64,000 nt of DNA, from positions 3,176,315-3,240,314 of the forward strand of contig NC_087384.1 of assembly GCF_963675165.1 (NCBI RefSeq), written 5' to 3'. Shown in pieces: positions 24,534-37,144 of the stretch (positions are counted from its first letter, which is position 1; every line of letters starts with the position of its first letter). Source of the DNA: Halichondria panicea. Taxonomy: Eukaryota; Porifera; Demospongiae; Suberitida; Halichondriidae. Both the position numbers and the translations under genes were made by a program. The notes beneath the pieces are model-generated. The model had not been told where the DNA came from and ran no database searches. It saw nothing but the letters and a program-made list of their open reading frames with translations.

Positions 24534-24925
24534 CAGGGTTTTGCAGAATCTTTGCAATATCCACAAAAAAGCGTTTTGCGTTGAGCGTTCCTTATAAGGT
24601 TATCTGTGGTCAACCATAAAGTTGTAGATCTTAGTCAGCATGTCAACAATGCACTATTCCAAACAGTTGATGGATCAACTTGAAGATTCTCAGCAACACT
24701 TTGATAAGACAGTCCAAGCAGCTCTGTCTGATGCACTATTCTCCACCTTATATCCCCTTGGTCAGCTTTTTTCACAAGAAAAAGCCATTTTGTTTTTGAA
24801 TTTTGCTTCCCAATCAGACTTGGCATTTCACCACAATGTGTATATGACACCACAATGTGTAAACATTACATATCCATATAAGGAACGCTCTACACCCTCT
24901 ATTTCAAAGATTCTGCAAAACCCTG
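24534..24925. mobile_element. Tc1/IS630-like remnant
   Basis: Inverted ends CAGGGTTTTGCAGAATCTTTG and complement are flanked by TA (24532-24533 and 24926-24927). On the minus strand, about 24790-24645, an open stretch reads QGDIRWRIVHQTELLGLSYQ then AENLQVDPSTVW. This matches the helix-turn-helix head of Tc1/IS630 transposases. The DDE catalytic part is absent, so this is an internally deleted copy. Confidence 0.7.
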
Positions 24926-25071
24926 TATATCTCAGACTCTCAGAAAGAGTGACTCAGCCACACAGACAGGTTTGTGTATATATGTGTATAATTATGTTTG
25001 TGTCTTGTACTATGGTTGCACCAAAGATCAAAGGCTTCAGTTGTAGTTTATACTACTTATACCACCTGTCT

Positions 25072-25137
25072 GACCACAGCCATGGTATATGGCAGTTATA
25101 CCCTAGTGTATAACTGTCATATACCATGGCTGTGGTC
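25072..25137. repeat. 66-bp near-perfect hairpin
   Basis: GACCACAGCCATGGTATATG...and its complement meet at CCCTAGTG in the middle. No flanking duplication is obvious. It could be a minimal palindromic element or a hairpin RNA source. Confidence 0.7.
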
Positions 25138-26675
25138 AAACTACATGTACAGCTAGAACTGAATACAGTATCCCACCTTTGCAACAAAATTGACACACTG
25201 TTTCAATTAAAACAATGACACACTACTCAATTCAATCAATATTCGAGCTAGAGAGAATTCAATACAAAACAGACTACTAATGATTTTAGTCAACATAAAA
25301 AGAGCCAAGTTCGAGCGATGAATAGTTCCAAAAAGGGAGGCAAATTTGGAAGAACTCTGTGAACGATACTGGTTTGTTTGTGTTGCTTTTTTTCAACTTT
25401 CAACATTGGTTGTCACAACCTGCTTATTACATTGCTGCATGGGACCAGGAGCAGTAAGAAGGGTCCAGACTGCCAAGTGTTTATCTGGTTCCTTCACAAT
25501 TCCTCAGACTAAAGAGACTGCACTGCACTGGGTCAGTACAGTACTGTAGGCTTGTGGAATGATATTTTCGGGTACATTTGCACTCTTTGTAGACAAGTAG
25601 CACCAGTGTACTTTCTTGAAGTGCCTTCTATAAAGATAGAAGGATGCAGAAACATAGCCTTCACAATTGCTTGCTTGAATCATAGACACTTGCTTGAATC
25701 AGCCATCGCTTTTTAATAATGATAGCAAATTCATTGCATAGTTATAGCAACAGTGACGGCAAACAGTAGTTATAAACATATTCATTGAAGAAGCATGACA
25801 GGAAGTAGCTAAACATAGTAGTGCAGTTCTAAACATAGTACAAGCCAGTTAAACTATGGCCTCTCGTGGTATATTTGCTTTACACGCTCGAGTAATCTGA
25901 TAAACCAACTCCGCGCCATTGTTTAACTATAACTTATACTCTGTTGACTTAAAATACCGTATAGCGCGACATTTTCAGCATAATTATTAATAATTATCCG
26001 TTATATCGACAAACTCAGGCAGATGCTTGATGGGGTCATGCTAGATCTAGTTTGCTGACTGAGTATAAAGGCTGCAAAGAGGCCTCATTGTGCGCTGATA
26101 TCTCACTAAGCTTTTTTGCCTGAGCAGCAATCCATATTCTGCAATAAGAGGCATGAGATTATCAATCCATAGAGACGTATAATGTTACTGCTAGCTTGAA
26201 CAGTTACAATGGCATATCTGCATTCATATTAAGGCCAGTACACAATAATAAGATAGTACCAAACAAATTGATTCACACACCTATTTACAAATACAAGTGA
26301 TGTATTAATTATGTGTAGAGATGTCAGACCGGAAGTAGTGCGTGGGCGGATTATCGTGCAGTAAATTCAATGGTAGGAAACAGGACCAGAAAGTGAGCAA
26401 ACAAGAAGGGCTTTCTGCAAGCTCTGGAAGAGTCTAGCAAACAACAGCTAACCTGGGAGCCCAAGGGTAAAAAATAGAGTAGATTTTTTTTATGAAAATG
26501 AACAAAAACACAAGTGAGCATGTCTTTCATCTCAACTCTCCAGATTATGCAAAAAGTTGCTCCAATAAACTTTTATTTCTTGCGGAATTACATATTGCAT
26601 GGATATATAGATGGGTGGAGCTGAGAATGGAAATGCAGTCAAATCAGCAGTATTTATTTCTTAGAAGTTACTGAA
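25138..26675. other. Unassigned region
   Basis: AT-rich, short open frames only, no convincing splice-linked exons or domains. A CGTATAGCGCGACATTTTC motif near 25968 is probably a single MITE end. Confidence 0.4.
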
Positions 26676-27095
26676 AGTAATTATGCCTCGAGGCGTAGCC
26701 GCACGAGGGATACGGTAAAGCTGACTTTGTGTGTGTCTGTGTGTGTCTGTTCCAGCTGTAACTGCTCAACGGTTGCAATGCGACGAAAGCTAACAGCTTC
26801 TATAGGCTTCTAGCCACGTTCTCTTGGATTTTGATCCGTGGATTAGCAAACTAAAGCTTTTTTCTCGAGTTATGGCTAGTTTGACTCACATTGAAGGCTG
26901 TTGCAGTCTCTTCAGAATCTTTCATAGCATCATCTGTCCGCACAAACTTTCTATTCAACATATGAGTTAGCCTTGGACTAAAGCGCTAGCTTTTTGTTAG
27001 CTACAATACTCAGAAAATATCTGTTAAAACAGCTAGCTACGTATAGTATAGTAGCATTGATCTCTTTGGACACACCCTTTAATTATTCCGGTGGA
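26676..27095. repeat. Interspersed repeat with ATGCCTCGAGGCGTAGCC head
   Basis: About 420 bp starting AATTATGCCTCGAGGCGTAG...GAGGGATACGGTAAAG, continuing through AACTGCTCAACGGTTGCAAT and ending near ACACACCCTTTAATTATTCC. Parts occur at 12546-12600, 14790-15120 (reverse), 17755-17890 and 34150-34250, so this is a multicopy family. No coding capacity is seen. Confidence 0.65.
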
Positions 27096-27185
27096 TGTAA
27101 TTTTTTTTTTTTTCATGTAATATCAAACAGTACAAATGTACAAAAACAACAGACCAAAAGATAAGAGGGGGGGGGGGCATACAGT

Positions 27186-27880
27186 TTAGCGGATACCATC
27201 CGCTGAAGGAGGTAAAGTTTGTTGGCGATGAAGCCACAGGCAGGCATTTCCTCTCCAAAGTGCAATGGCCAGGCGATGAAACAGATGCTTTTTGGTGGAG
27301 GATGTGGAATGTGTCATGGTTACTCTCCGGTCGATGGCATTTCCGATGGCACCTATGATGTTGATTGTTTCTTCGCCTAGACCTCCTAGTGTTTCTGCCA
27401 CAATGGGAATGAAGTTTACACCTATGGAGCGGCAGGCCTGTAGATGGGTAGTGAGCTTGCGCCTGACTCCAACTTCTAGGGCGTGTCCAGGGGAGAAGGC
27501 AGCTTCATGAATGAGGGTTTGCTGGAGCGGTGAAATTACATGGACGTCCAAGGCAGCGGGCCTGCCACCTTGCCAAGTTGGGAGGAAGACGTCAGCGGGT
27601 GATTCTGGGATTAAACCTTGGGCCTCTCGGGATGGTCCGAGAGCTGCAGATTAAGCAGCTGAGAAAATGACATCTCTGACCGCATTGTGGCGGGTGATTC
27701 TGTCTCCATTTCCACCACAGCCAACTTGATGGTCACCATACTCGTCGGCGGAGGTGCGACATGCTGGGCAGAGGTGGAGGGCACTGTGGAGAGGGATGCC
27801 GAGCCAATATTTCAAGCAGCTGTTGAATTCCTTGTCCTGCATGTGGAGGCCAAGCACATCTGATGGCACCCCGTTCAACC
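27186..27880 (-). pseudogene. Non-LTR retrotransposon C-terminus (restriction-like endonuclease), 5'-truncated
   Basis: Reading the minus strand, a CPAC zinc motif, GDHQVGCGGNGDRITRHNAV, then GRPAALDVHV and PLQQTLIHEA...ETLGGLGEETINIIGAIGN make the end of an R2/CRE-like reverse transcriptase protein. The RHN and RPA.LDV motifs belong to its restriction-like endonuclease. The reverse transcriptase proper is missing. One in-frame TAA (at about 27651-27653) interrupts FSAA and SAALGPSRE, where relatives have Gln. A T-run and G-run beyond 27100-27180 may be the 3' tail. Confidence 0.7.
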
Positions 27881-27936
27881 AATCTCCAGTATGGGGTAGA
27901 GCAGACGTTCAGCAGATATGCAAACTTTAAGATCAT

Positions 27937-29265
27937 TTCTGGTATTAGCGATAAATTTTATAAGTCCCACCAAGTACATTACAAATGCGGTAAATTTTTG
28001 TACGAATATTTTCCTGGCTAGTGTTCTTCAAAACGCTGTGTCTCTGCATTCGCTTGACTAAATCCAATTCAGTAAAGTTTTTCTGGTTTGCCTAGAGTGT
28101 GCAATAGTAGTAGTGTGAGATAGTAGTACGCCCTTGGTAATACATTGGAGTTAGAAACAGCAAAAACGAAAATTGGTCTGACATCGCTACTAATTATAGA
28201 CAGGCCACGCCCATCTAATACTAAGTTTGGTGAAAATCCACTATACTGCTGCTACTGACTCCATCAGAAAGAAAATAGCTGTACAACAAAACTACTCTAG
28301 CTAGCTATATATCTAGCTAATAGTAGCTCTGTGTATGACTTTCAATACTTCGTCAGGATATTTCGTGATAAATTCAGGACAATTTTACGGGAGCAAGTAT
28401 CCAATAATGTTGCGCATGCGCAAGCAGTCAGTAACATGCCTTCTCTTCAGGAGAGGTCAGTGAAGGAAGCTACTGGTTGATCAACATGCAACACGACTTA
28501 CTGCTAACCCGTACCAGGTAGATCTAGTCTATTTTATACAAACTGAGTCACCAAGACATAGTCAACACGCAACCCGACTTACTGTTAACCATGATTGCCT
28601 CAGTAAAACAGTTCATGGAATGCTTTTAATGTTACACGACATCAACATGCTCCATATCATAAAAGCAGTTTAATACATGATTCAATGGAGTTTAAGAAGT
28701 AGCCTTCACACTACGCATGCCTAGCAAGCATCGCCTCGTGCGGAGATCTGTCATATCACTCGCATTGCCTTGGGCTGAAATTTGTCTAGCTATCACTTCA
28801 GCAGGCTAGCTGTCTTTACTGTTCAGGCGCAGGTGCTCCAACAGTCAGCAGGGCGCTGTCCAATCATAGATTGTAACAATCCGTGGTCCAATGCCATGGC
28901 AGGGGTCACAGCGTCAGTGGACGTCTACGTCAGGATTGCTTTAATTATCATCCTCCACTCGGCCAAGCTCTGGGTTGCCACACTCTCACGCCACCCCCCC
29001 CCCCAACCCGGTATCCCAGGTCAGCCAGTACCATTTAAATTAAGTCCCCCAACCCTTTTCTAGATCTAGTCTGTGGGGTGCGAGTGAACGTGATTTTTGC
29101 AGGATACCGTGCTTAGTGGGTTTAGGAGTAGCCGACTCACTATTCACCCACCCCCACCAGCATGGCCCACAGCGCACGCGAGGGCATTAAGGGCCATTTA
29201 GCACAATTTCCTAAACCTTAGAAGGCGTCACTATACTGGCATGGTGGGGCACTGTACGACTAAGC
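27937..29265. other. Unassigned, repeat-like region
   Basis: No supportable gene. It contains GCTAGCTAGC-type short repeats and scattered CAACATGCAACACGACTTAC/CAACACGCAACCCGACTTAC direct repeats (28483 and 28563). Composition shifts to higher GC after about 28.85 kb. Confidence 0.4.
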
Positions 29266-30620
29266 TTCACCTCTTTCTGTCCATGGCAATGGGCTAAGCC
29301 GAAGCATGCACCCCCAGGCACCTAGGGGTAGGCCTGGTGAACACATAACCACTAATACTGGCACTAATACTTGCAAACGGTAAACCTCAATCTTGGCTGG
29401 GCTTCACCTCTTTCTGTCCATGGCAATGGGCTAAGCCAAAGCCCAAGCACCTAGGGGTAGGCCTGGTGAACGCATCACAAGTAATGGTAGCTAGGGTCCA
29501 CACGGACCCTTGGGGGTGCTCTCGCTGACATCCCCATCAATACACCCAGGGTAGGTACAGTCCACGCGGACACCTGGTGAACGCACCACTAATGGTCCAA
29601 GCTGGATTTCACCTCTTTCTGTCTATGGCAATGGGCTAAGCCAGCAGGCTTTGGCTTTAGCCCATTGCCAGGCCATAGTCCACGCGGACACCTGGTGAAC
29701 GCATCACCACCAATGGTCCACACGGACCCTTGGGGATGCTCTCGCTGACATCACCAACATAATTCAACGCACCCCCAAGCATCTAGGGGTAGGTATAGTA
29801 GGTAGCTAGGGCCCACGCGGACCCTTGGGGATGTTGGTAGGCAAAGTCCACGCGGACACCTGGTGAACGCATCACCACCAATGGTAGCTATGTAACAAAA
29901 AGCGGAGTGCATGCATTTATTTACACACATTATAATTATTATGATGAGCATGTAATGAATGACTGACCAGGGTTGTTGTTGACAGCGATCAATGCCCAAA
30001 CTTCAAGCCTGAGATCAGCATCAACCGAGCCTTACAGCTCTCTTCTCACTCTTGCACCTGCTAATAGCTAGCATTCTAGTACAGAGCTAACTACTAAGTA
30101 GAGTCCATGGACAAGTTTTGCTAGGCACTCGTCTGAAAAGGCTGCAATGGCATTCCAAGCAAGCATAACTAGCATTACTTTGCAAATCCCGAATTAAAAT
30201 TCAGCCTATAGAAACTCTTACGTGCACTTGATTGATCCTTGAGCAGCCCACATAAACACACACACCCACAAACACTATCGCTTGCGAAAAATACAAAATC
30301 AAAGCTAAGGCCCCCAGGGTGGATGCCATATATAGATACATCAATATTAGCTGGAGTCCACGCAGACTCTTGGCGGATAGCCCTACAGGCATCTACAAGC
30401 GGCCAACGGCACGCACCCCCAAGCACCTAGGGGTAGGTGTACAGTCCACGCGGACACCAGGTGGACACATCACCACAACTGGTATAGGGTCCACACGGAC
30501 TCTTGTCGCCACCACAACGCAATAAATAAAAAAAACACAAAGCTAAGGTCCCCGGGGTGGATGCTATAATTATAGATAAGTGTTAACTGGAGTCCACGCG
30601 GACTCTTGGTGGAGACACCT
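29266..30620. repeat. Degenerate tandem/clustered repeat (CCACGCGGAC array)
   Basis: Modules recur in order: CTTCACCTCTTTCTGTCCAT...GGGCTAAGCC (29268, 29402, 29607), CACCCCCAAGCACCTAGGGG (29311, 29451, 29768, 30413) and GTCCACGCGGAC (about ten copies between 29490 and 30600). Unit spacing varies from roughly 135 to 210 bp. It is GC-richer than its surroundings and has no coding potential. Confidence 0.75.
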
Positions 30621-30814
30621 ACGGGCATCGATCACCATTCGGTACAAGCAGGCACCCCCGCTAAGATCCATCGCGGACCACTGGGTACGCACCCACAACA
30701 CAATACTCGCAATGTATACAGGTACAGCCTTTACCAGACTCCCCCCCCCCCCCCCCCCCCACCACTGAGGCAAGACCATTATGGTGGCTCCGGGTCAAAC
30801 CTGGTAGACTATTC

Positions 30815-31358
30815 GTGGACCTAGTGGACCTACCTCCTGCAAAAGCCTGCGCACCAGTAGCCACCAACAAGCTCACATTCCGACACAGCCAGCAAATCTC
30901 GTACAATCGAATCGGGACCTGGGTGCAGTATGTTCACCGCAGTGCTCCTCACCCCACAGGGCGATTCCCTAATGCGCTACGAAAAGAACATTGGCTACCT
31001 CAACCAGAGATTCCGCGGGCCAACCTGCTTTTGACCCGACTTGCATGGATAAACTAGACGCTGGACTACGGCCTCCACGCAAAATACTTTCACCACATAA
31101 TCTCCTCGCTGGACACATGACAGTGGATCACCCACCGCCAAGAGAACTGCTCTTTCGCAACACAAAAGGAGTTGTCGTCTGAGGAACCTCCCAAAAACAC
31201 TTCCCAGTTCCCAGCGAACCTTACCCGAGCGAACCTTGCCAGATGGGACCCTGATATGTCACAACTTTAACTATGGATTTTGCAGATATGGCCCCAAGTA
31301 CACCTACAGACATGCCTTCTGGCCCTGTGGGCACTGCCAGGGTCCTCACCAAGTGTAG
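30815..31358 (+). pseudogene. Decayed retroelement zinc-finger ORF
   Basis: At 31257-31358 the plus strand reads CHNFNYGFCRYGPKYTYRHA then FWPCGHCQGPH. This resembles the C..FN.G.C...C.Y.H.C..C finger of gag-like or tyrosine-recombinase retroelement proteins in invertebrates, but two Cys appear replaced. The preceding 500 bp is open only in pieces with frame changes. A relic; family not resolved. Confidence 0.4.
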
Positions 31359-31499
31359 CACAAACCCGCAACAAGGCGACTACCGCCAACAGGACTAGCA
31401 CGGACTGGTTGTGTGACAGTTCCCTCCCTTTATCGGGGAGAAGGGCTATCACCCTAATATTTCGGTTGTGAATCTTGCAATACTAATGACATGCCATAA

Positions 31500-31900
31500 T
31501 ATAAATAAAAACACCGCGGGCATACCGATGCTTCGGGGGAGATGTCAAAGCTACATAACATATAGCGCTCTACTATAGGCTATTATAGCAATAGCTTTTC
31601 TCGATGCATTACATTTTGTTGCTCAGGCAGAATCCAGAATCGCAGGGAAACTCGAACAATGGGTAACGTTCAACTATGATTTAAAAACGATCTATCAAAT
31701 GAAAGCACCGTGGGTACTGATGCCTCGGTGGAGATGCCGAAGCTACATAACATAAAGCTACTATTTAATAGCTTTTACACATTTTTTGTTAATACCTGCA
31801 TGCTCTGGGCAGAATCACAAGGAAACGGAAACTCAAAGAGTGGGTATGGTCGACCATGCATGTCTAAACTTAATGGCTGCATCAGCAGAGCCTTGCAGCA
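31500..31900. repeat. Two copies of a GCACCGCGGG...CTACATAACAT repeat
   Basis: Near-identical blocks begin at about 31512 and 31705 (ACCGYGGGYRYWGATGC...AGCTACATAACAT), each followed by an AAACTCRAAnRnTGGGT segment about 130-150 bp later. A third, longer copy is at 33825-34260, which in turn resembles 29880-30240. Confidence 0.65.
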
Positions 31901-33240
31901 GATAGTATAGCGTAGAGTAGCAACACTCGTTGAACAGGTTTGCTAAGGACTCTTCTGAGGCATTCCAATTGAGCAACTAGCATTATTTTACAGGGCCTGT
32001 GGAGACTTTTGCTTGCACTTCATTGATCCGAGGGTTGGCCTCCTCTCAACTAGAGCAGCTGTAGCAGACACAAGTACACAGTACACACCACACATACATG
32101 CACCACTACTGTATGCCTCACTTGCGCATGGCACCGAGGCTTAGGAGATCTTCCAGATCATAGGCCTCACCACGGTTCAACCACTTAGATCAGTGTGTCC
32201 GCCTGAACATTGAAGTTCGATCCGACACCACCTGATGGAGAACCCGCATTTCCATGCTACTATACACAGCTACACGGACTCGTGGGGGTACACAGCACTC
32301 TGTTTGGTTCCAGCCCCCATCCGCAGGGGAATGCCTCATTTCAGGCAAAGAAATGATAGCTATTGTCACCGCCGCGATACTAAAGGGAAAATCAGCAGGG
32401 CCTGTCAATACGGTTTCACTCCGACGATACAGCAGTCGTGGCTCTGTCCGCGATGACTCAATGATGCACCTAATGAAAAACACATCTCTGCCGCTATGCA
32501 TCATGGTTGGCGCACACACCAAATTAAAAGGTTACCTGCAAATAACTTAAATTGGAAGGTGTCATCAGAGGCCAAAAAAATGCAACATGCACGCTACAGA
32601 ACATCCATCTTCCTTTATAAAATAAAATAAAAAAACGGCTCCCTGATCTCTTCACAAAATACACTCCTTTTTCGTAGCACGAGGCATACTCCCTCATACT
32701 ATGGATAGCCATATGTACGTACATGCCTTCATGCGATCGGGTGAACTTACCATCCCGTGTCAGAGTCGGCATCCTCTCACTTAACGATGTGTCGGTTAAC
32801 AATATTGCGGATCCCCGGCTCAGTTAAAAGCCTCCAAATCAGTTTGTGTCTGTTCAGTGACAGCATGGCTTTCATACCTCGCGCTCCAAGGTAACACCAA
32901 GGCTTTCTATTTCTATGCGTGGACGGGCGTCCTCTCACCAAAACGAGATGTGTGCCCAAAGTTCGAGAGGTCTGCTTCATATAATTTTATACAGTAAACT
33001 CTCACAGCCAGCTATGCAGCCGTTAATAGCGTAACCTGAACTGATGTGTATACTTATGTGACTTACATCCATACTTAATTACCAGTACTCTTTGGACTCA
33101 GGATTCAACAAAATTATCTTCCACGTACACACTAGGAGAAAAACGTGCTTTCTTGTGCTAGCTAGTTGCAAGATTTTATAGCCATTGCTCTTACTACTGC
33201 TGTTACAAACAGCGGTTAACTTAATAGATGAAAACTGATA
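31901..33240. other. Unassigned region
   Basis: Short overlapping frames on both strands at 32190-32550 have no recognisable domain and no ATG-to-stop gene structure I trust. The higher GC and absence of splice-like borders suggest a decayed mobile element. Confidence 0.35.
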
Positions 33241-33490
33241 ATTACCCGAGGCGCGTGGGCGGCCACGGGTATCAGTAGTAGTCGGTTTGTGTGTGACATG
33301 TGAGTCTACTCACCTGGATGCCATAGCACTGCGTTTACAGCCTCCAAACAACAAGTTATTAGTTTTAAATGTGGCAGATTTCGATGTTAAAACTTTGTTG
33401 TCATATAAAAGCGAGCAAAAGCTAAGAAGCTTGAACTAGCACGTTGGCAGCTACACGCGTCCTTTATTCGAGGCACCCTACGTATTTACA
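33241..33490. repeat. Dispersed repeat, copy 1
   Basis: About 250 bp matching 37145-37440: TACTCACCTGGATGC.ATAGCA, GGCAGATTT.GATGTTAAA, AAAGCGAGCAAAAGCTAA and CCTTTATTCGAGGCA occur in the same order. The second copy is inside an intron of copy B and absent from copies A and C. Confidence 0.7.
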
Positions 33491-33824
33491 GCTGAAGTGA
33501 TCCCGTACCAGGAACAATGGAACAGGGTCACTACAATAGAAAGCTAGAATTGTTTAATATTTGTTGTCTTGACTCTGGAATCCTACTCCAGCCATACTTC
33601 TCTGAGACTCCAGGCTTCTTTGCTGTTAGTCCACAGTGTATGGATCTATGTACCACTAAAAACTCTGATGTTTAGCATGCCTCCAGTCTGGTTTAGTTTT
33701 ATTGCTCCTGAGTTGCTGTGCTAGACAGCTCAGTCACGCATCACTACATTATATATAATATGTCACCAGCTAGCCGAGGGTTTGCACTTTAGTGCTCTAG
33801 TTATTTATAACACTGGCTATAATG

Positions 33825-34260
33825 AAAGCACCGCGGGTGCTGATGCCTCGGTGGAGGTGCCAAAGCTACATAACATAAAGCTACTAATAGCTAGCTGTTT
33901 AATATACACACATTGATTATAATTATCATGATGAACATTTTTAATTTTGCTGCATGCATAAAACTCAAAGGGTGGGTAATGATCGACCATGATTGTTATT
34001 AAAAACGATTGATGCCAAAAGTTCAAGTCTGGCTGACTTCTTGCAGCTACCAATATATAGTTAGCGTTCTAGTGCAGAGCTAACTACTAAGTAGAGTACC
34101 AACACTTAGAACAAGTTTTGCTACAGACTCTTCTGAAAGGTTGCAATGGCATTCCAAGTAAGCAAAACTAGGCATAACTCGAGAACAAAGCTTCAAATCC
34201 ACAAATAAGGATCCATGGCTAGAAGCCTATAGAGACTCTTACTTGCACTTCATTGATCCT
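33825..34260. repeat. Third copy of the GCACCGCGGG repeat block
   Basis: Extends the 31.5-31.9 kb repeat rightward through ATTATAATTATCATGATGA and TTAAAAACGATTGATGCC to AGAGCTAACTACTAAGTAGAG. The latter parts are shared with 29905-30105. At 34274 a CAGGGGCGGATCCAGGA sequence looks like one hAT-type element end. Confidence 0.6.
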
Positions 34261-34604
34261 TGAGCAGCTGTAACCAGGGGCGGATCCAGGATTCTTGATA
34301 TAGGGGGGAGCTAAACATATTTTGCTAAAAAAAGGTCTCTGTTTTTCAAGCACAATGTGTTTCCTGTAGCCTCTACACAGGCTCTCCTTTTTCTTTATCA
34401 CAATCGTTCAATAAGATAAAATACTGTATCATTCGCTCAAGCTGGTTTCTCTGGGGTGCGATAGCTCAACCGATTTCTGTTGTGATTATAAAGAGGATCA
34501 AGCTAGTGTTGGTGTATAAACTCAGGGGTGCGAGGGGTTTTACATGTAAACATAGGGCCATGTGGTGTTTTAATTAGTGACGTTTTTGGCCCTGGCATTC
34601 CTCC

Positions 34605-35881
34605 TCTGGATTTTGCTGAGTTAGCAATAAAACCAAACCTATGGGGAAGATCCTAGTCTCGTGGACCAGCCGATATATTATCGTCTGGCAAATTACACAT
34701 TAGCTACTTTGTGCAGCGGTCTGTGGCTGTTTGCATTGATAAGTGGTTAGTGGTTGGAGGACGGATGTGTGAAACCACATAATCAAATCTATTTTAGCTA
34801 GCACTCCTAGCAGTGCAGACTTACTACAAACACTTAGAGCGCCACGATATTATTATTGACGTAGTCTAGATCATGATCGATTGTGGAACCAAAAGAAATA
34901 TCATAACATGACTTGTTGAGAAGTCTGGATAATGCTACAGTTCCTTAAATTCCTACAGTTGGTACCTTAATTTGGATAGAAGTATGGCTTATCGAGACAG
35001 TGTACAGCCTCAGTATTCCCAGGCCGCTCAGGAAAGCTCGAGTACTGATTATGAGCACGAGAGCACTGATCATTGCCAACAACAACATACCATAATTATC
35101 ACCAAGAGATTGAGAGTGGCAGCTTAACCCCACAAGTTCTCACCATCCTACTCAAGTAAGCTCGAGTGATACCACTGTCATTGAGAGAACATAAATTGCA
35201 TTTGGTACTTGCACAACACATTCTGCCTGGAATCAGAATATGACTGTCTACAACAATGAGGTAAAGAGATATGAGGTAAAGAGTTATGACATCGGACAGC
35301 CAGCAGGTTATGCTATACTCTTGGGCAATGATCGCGAATGCCCAGCAGATCCTGGAGTGTTACCAGTCATGAAAGATCTCGGACTTATGAGTGACGTATT
35401 ACATAGCTGTGGGTGGAAAGTTAGCCCGATTGCCAGCCACCCTGGTATGACCTCGAAGCAGTTTGATGCTATGTTCAATCCATCTGATTTTGATCAGTAC
35501 TCTTGCTTCATGTTCCACTACACCGGCCATGGGAATTCCAAAGGCTTGCTACTGAGTGATGGCTGCTGTAAGCCTTATGTCGACATTGTACAGAGTGTCT
35601 CCTTAATCCGTTCTCTAGTAGGAAAACCGAAGTCTTGAATTAAAGGTTACTCCCGTGGTAATTATGGAAGCTGTTACACTTTCACCTTGTGGCTAAGCTA
35701 AGGCAGTTTTGGAATACACTCACTTTCACTGAGATTGTTACGCTCGTGCATGGCTGGACGGTTCAACTAGCTGAACAGTGGGGGGGAACAACAGCCTGTA
35801 GTGTACAATGCTCTGAACCGCCTACTGATGTCAATATTTCTGAACGTACCCAGGATGTGACATGTCCAGAAAATGTTCCAT
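34605..35881 (+). pseudogene. Copy B caspase exon, broken
   Basis: Homology to copies A and C begins near 34605 in the promoter and includes the ATG at 34984. An extra T after ACTGAT (about 35048) shifts the frame in the N-terminal region. The p20 region is open from about 35240 (HYTGHG retained), but about 150 bp is deleted at 35636. This removes the FIFDSCRS segment with the catalytic Cys and brings a stop at 35636-35638. The exon donor (GGTGGTAAG in A and C) is also gone, and the following 39-bp exon is shortened and lacks its donor. Promoter DNA at 34651-34905 carries about 250 bp not found in copy C. Confidence 0.8.
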
Positions 35882-37144
35882 AGGGCATATATATACACAA
35901 TAGGTACCGTATAGCGGGACATTTTTTTGAGGGTGCTATTCGACTCCGCAAAAATGTTTGTGGGTTTGCGTTTTAATGCCAGGAAACCACACCCGCCAAT
36001 AGATTTGCATGTGAACCAGTGCATGGGAGTTTATCCCAGCAACTGCTTTGCCCCAAAAACGTGAAATTTTACACCTCATGAACATTTCCCGCTATAATTA
36101 TGCAGTAATAATTATAATTATAACGGACACCATTGGGAACAAGGTCTTGGCCCTTACAGGGAGGTGTCTGTAGTTGAGGGGTTTTAATTATAATTCTTCG
36201 AGTCAATTCGTCTTCTAGTGAACCTTGGACTTCTTTAAATGCTCTCTATAGGTCTTGAAAAGGCTGCGGAGGCAAACAGATCCTCACACAGTCCCAAATT
36301 CGGGAAGGGCACTCATGCAGTTACTGGCACACACTCGTACATGTATCTCAGTAATAATGTTTTGCTTGTCCAAAATGTGGCTGACGGTTAGGGAGTTAGT
36401 TTCTATTGAAAAAGCTGATCTGAAGGCAGAAAGCTGGTCGTTATATGGAATAGCGACCGTTTGTCAGGCATAGTTTTTACGGTAGTACCAAGAGCGTATG
36501 CATGCAACTACAATCTATCAAATTATAAATGGGAGGGGCGTGTGCACTAAAAATAGATTGCACGTGCACTTATTCCATAATAGTCACCAAGCCAGCTAGC
36601 TAGCTAGCACTGTACTGTTGGGTAGAGTTAGCCACAAAGGTCAACAAGCGGAATTAGAGAAGCGGAAGAGAAGCTAGACTAGAAGTAGCCATTGATCAAT
36701 TCTAAGCTCTTCTAAATTAATTTTGCGGTAAATTTCTAGTATAACAGTGTTCACGCCCACTATCACGCCTATTTACGTGTGGGCGGTTGGCTAAATATAC
36801 TATATCCTGCTGACTTATCAGAATTTTGACGGTATACATTGCGAGTTACATGCCCTCTTCTCTTCATACGCCCTTGGTAGTACACATGGCTGAAATTGGG
36901 ACATTATCCATATTGGTCATTATTCAGGGGTGGGGTCGGCCGTTAAATAGGGTTCCACTGTATGTATGTGTGCGTGCGTTCTATAACTGCATGCTCCACA
37001 GTTGCAATACAGCTTTCGCACTAGAGCGTTTGCTACAGCAGCCAAATAAAAGAGCCATTAATTGTACGTACTACGTACAGTTCTATCCTTTCAAGATGTT
37101 TCTATCCATATGTCACTTGTTGATTATTGTTTTCATTTGGATAG

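Noticed and set aside
27292..27510. Plus-strand open frame over the retroelement tail
   Set aside because: Antisense shadow of the minus-strand endonuclease sequence, which has recognisable motifs.
26318..28200. ATGTCAGACCGG...GGTCTGACAT as possible ends of one large composite element
   Set aside because: Only about 10-12 bp pair and the outer flanks show no target duplication; too weak.
32190..32550. Overlapping open frames on both strands
   Set aside because: No domain, no start/splice context, and comparable length on three frames; treated as non-coding or decayed element.
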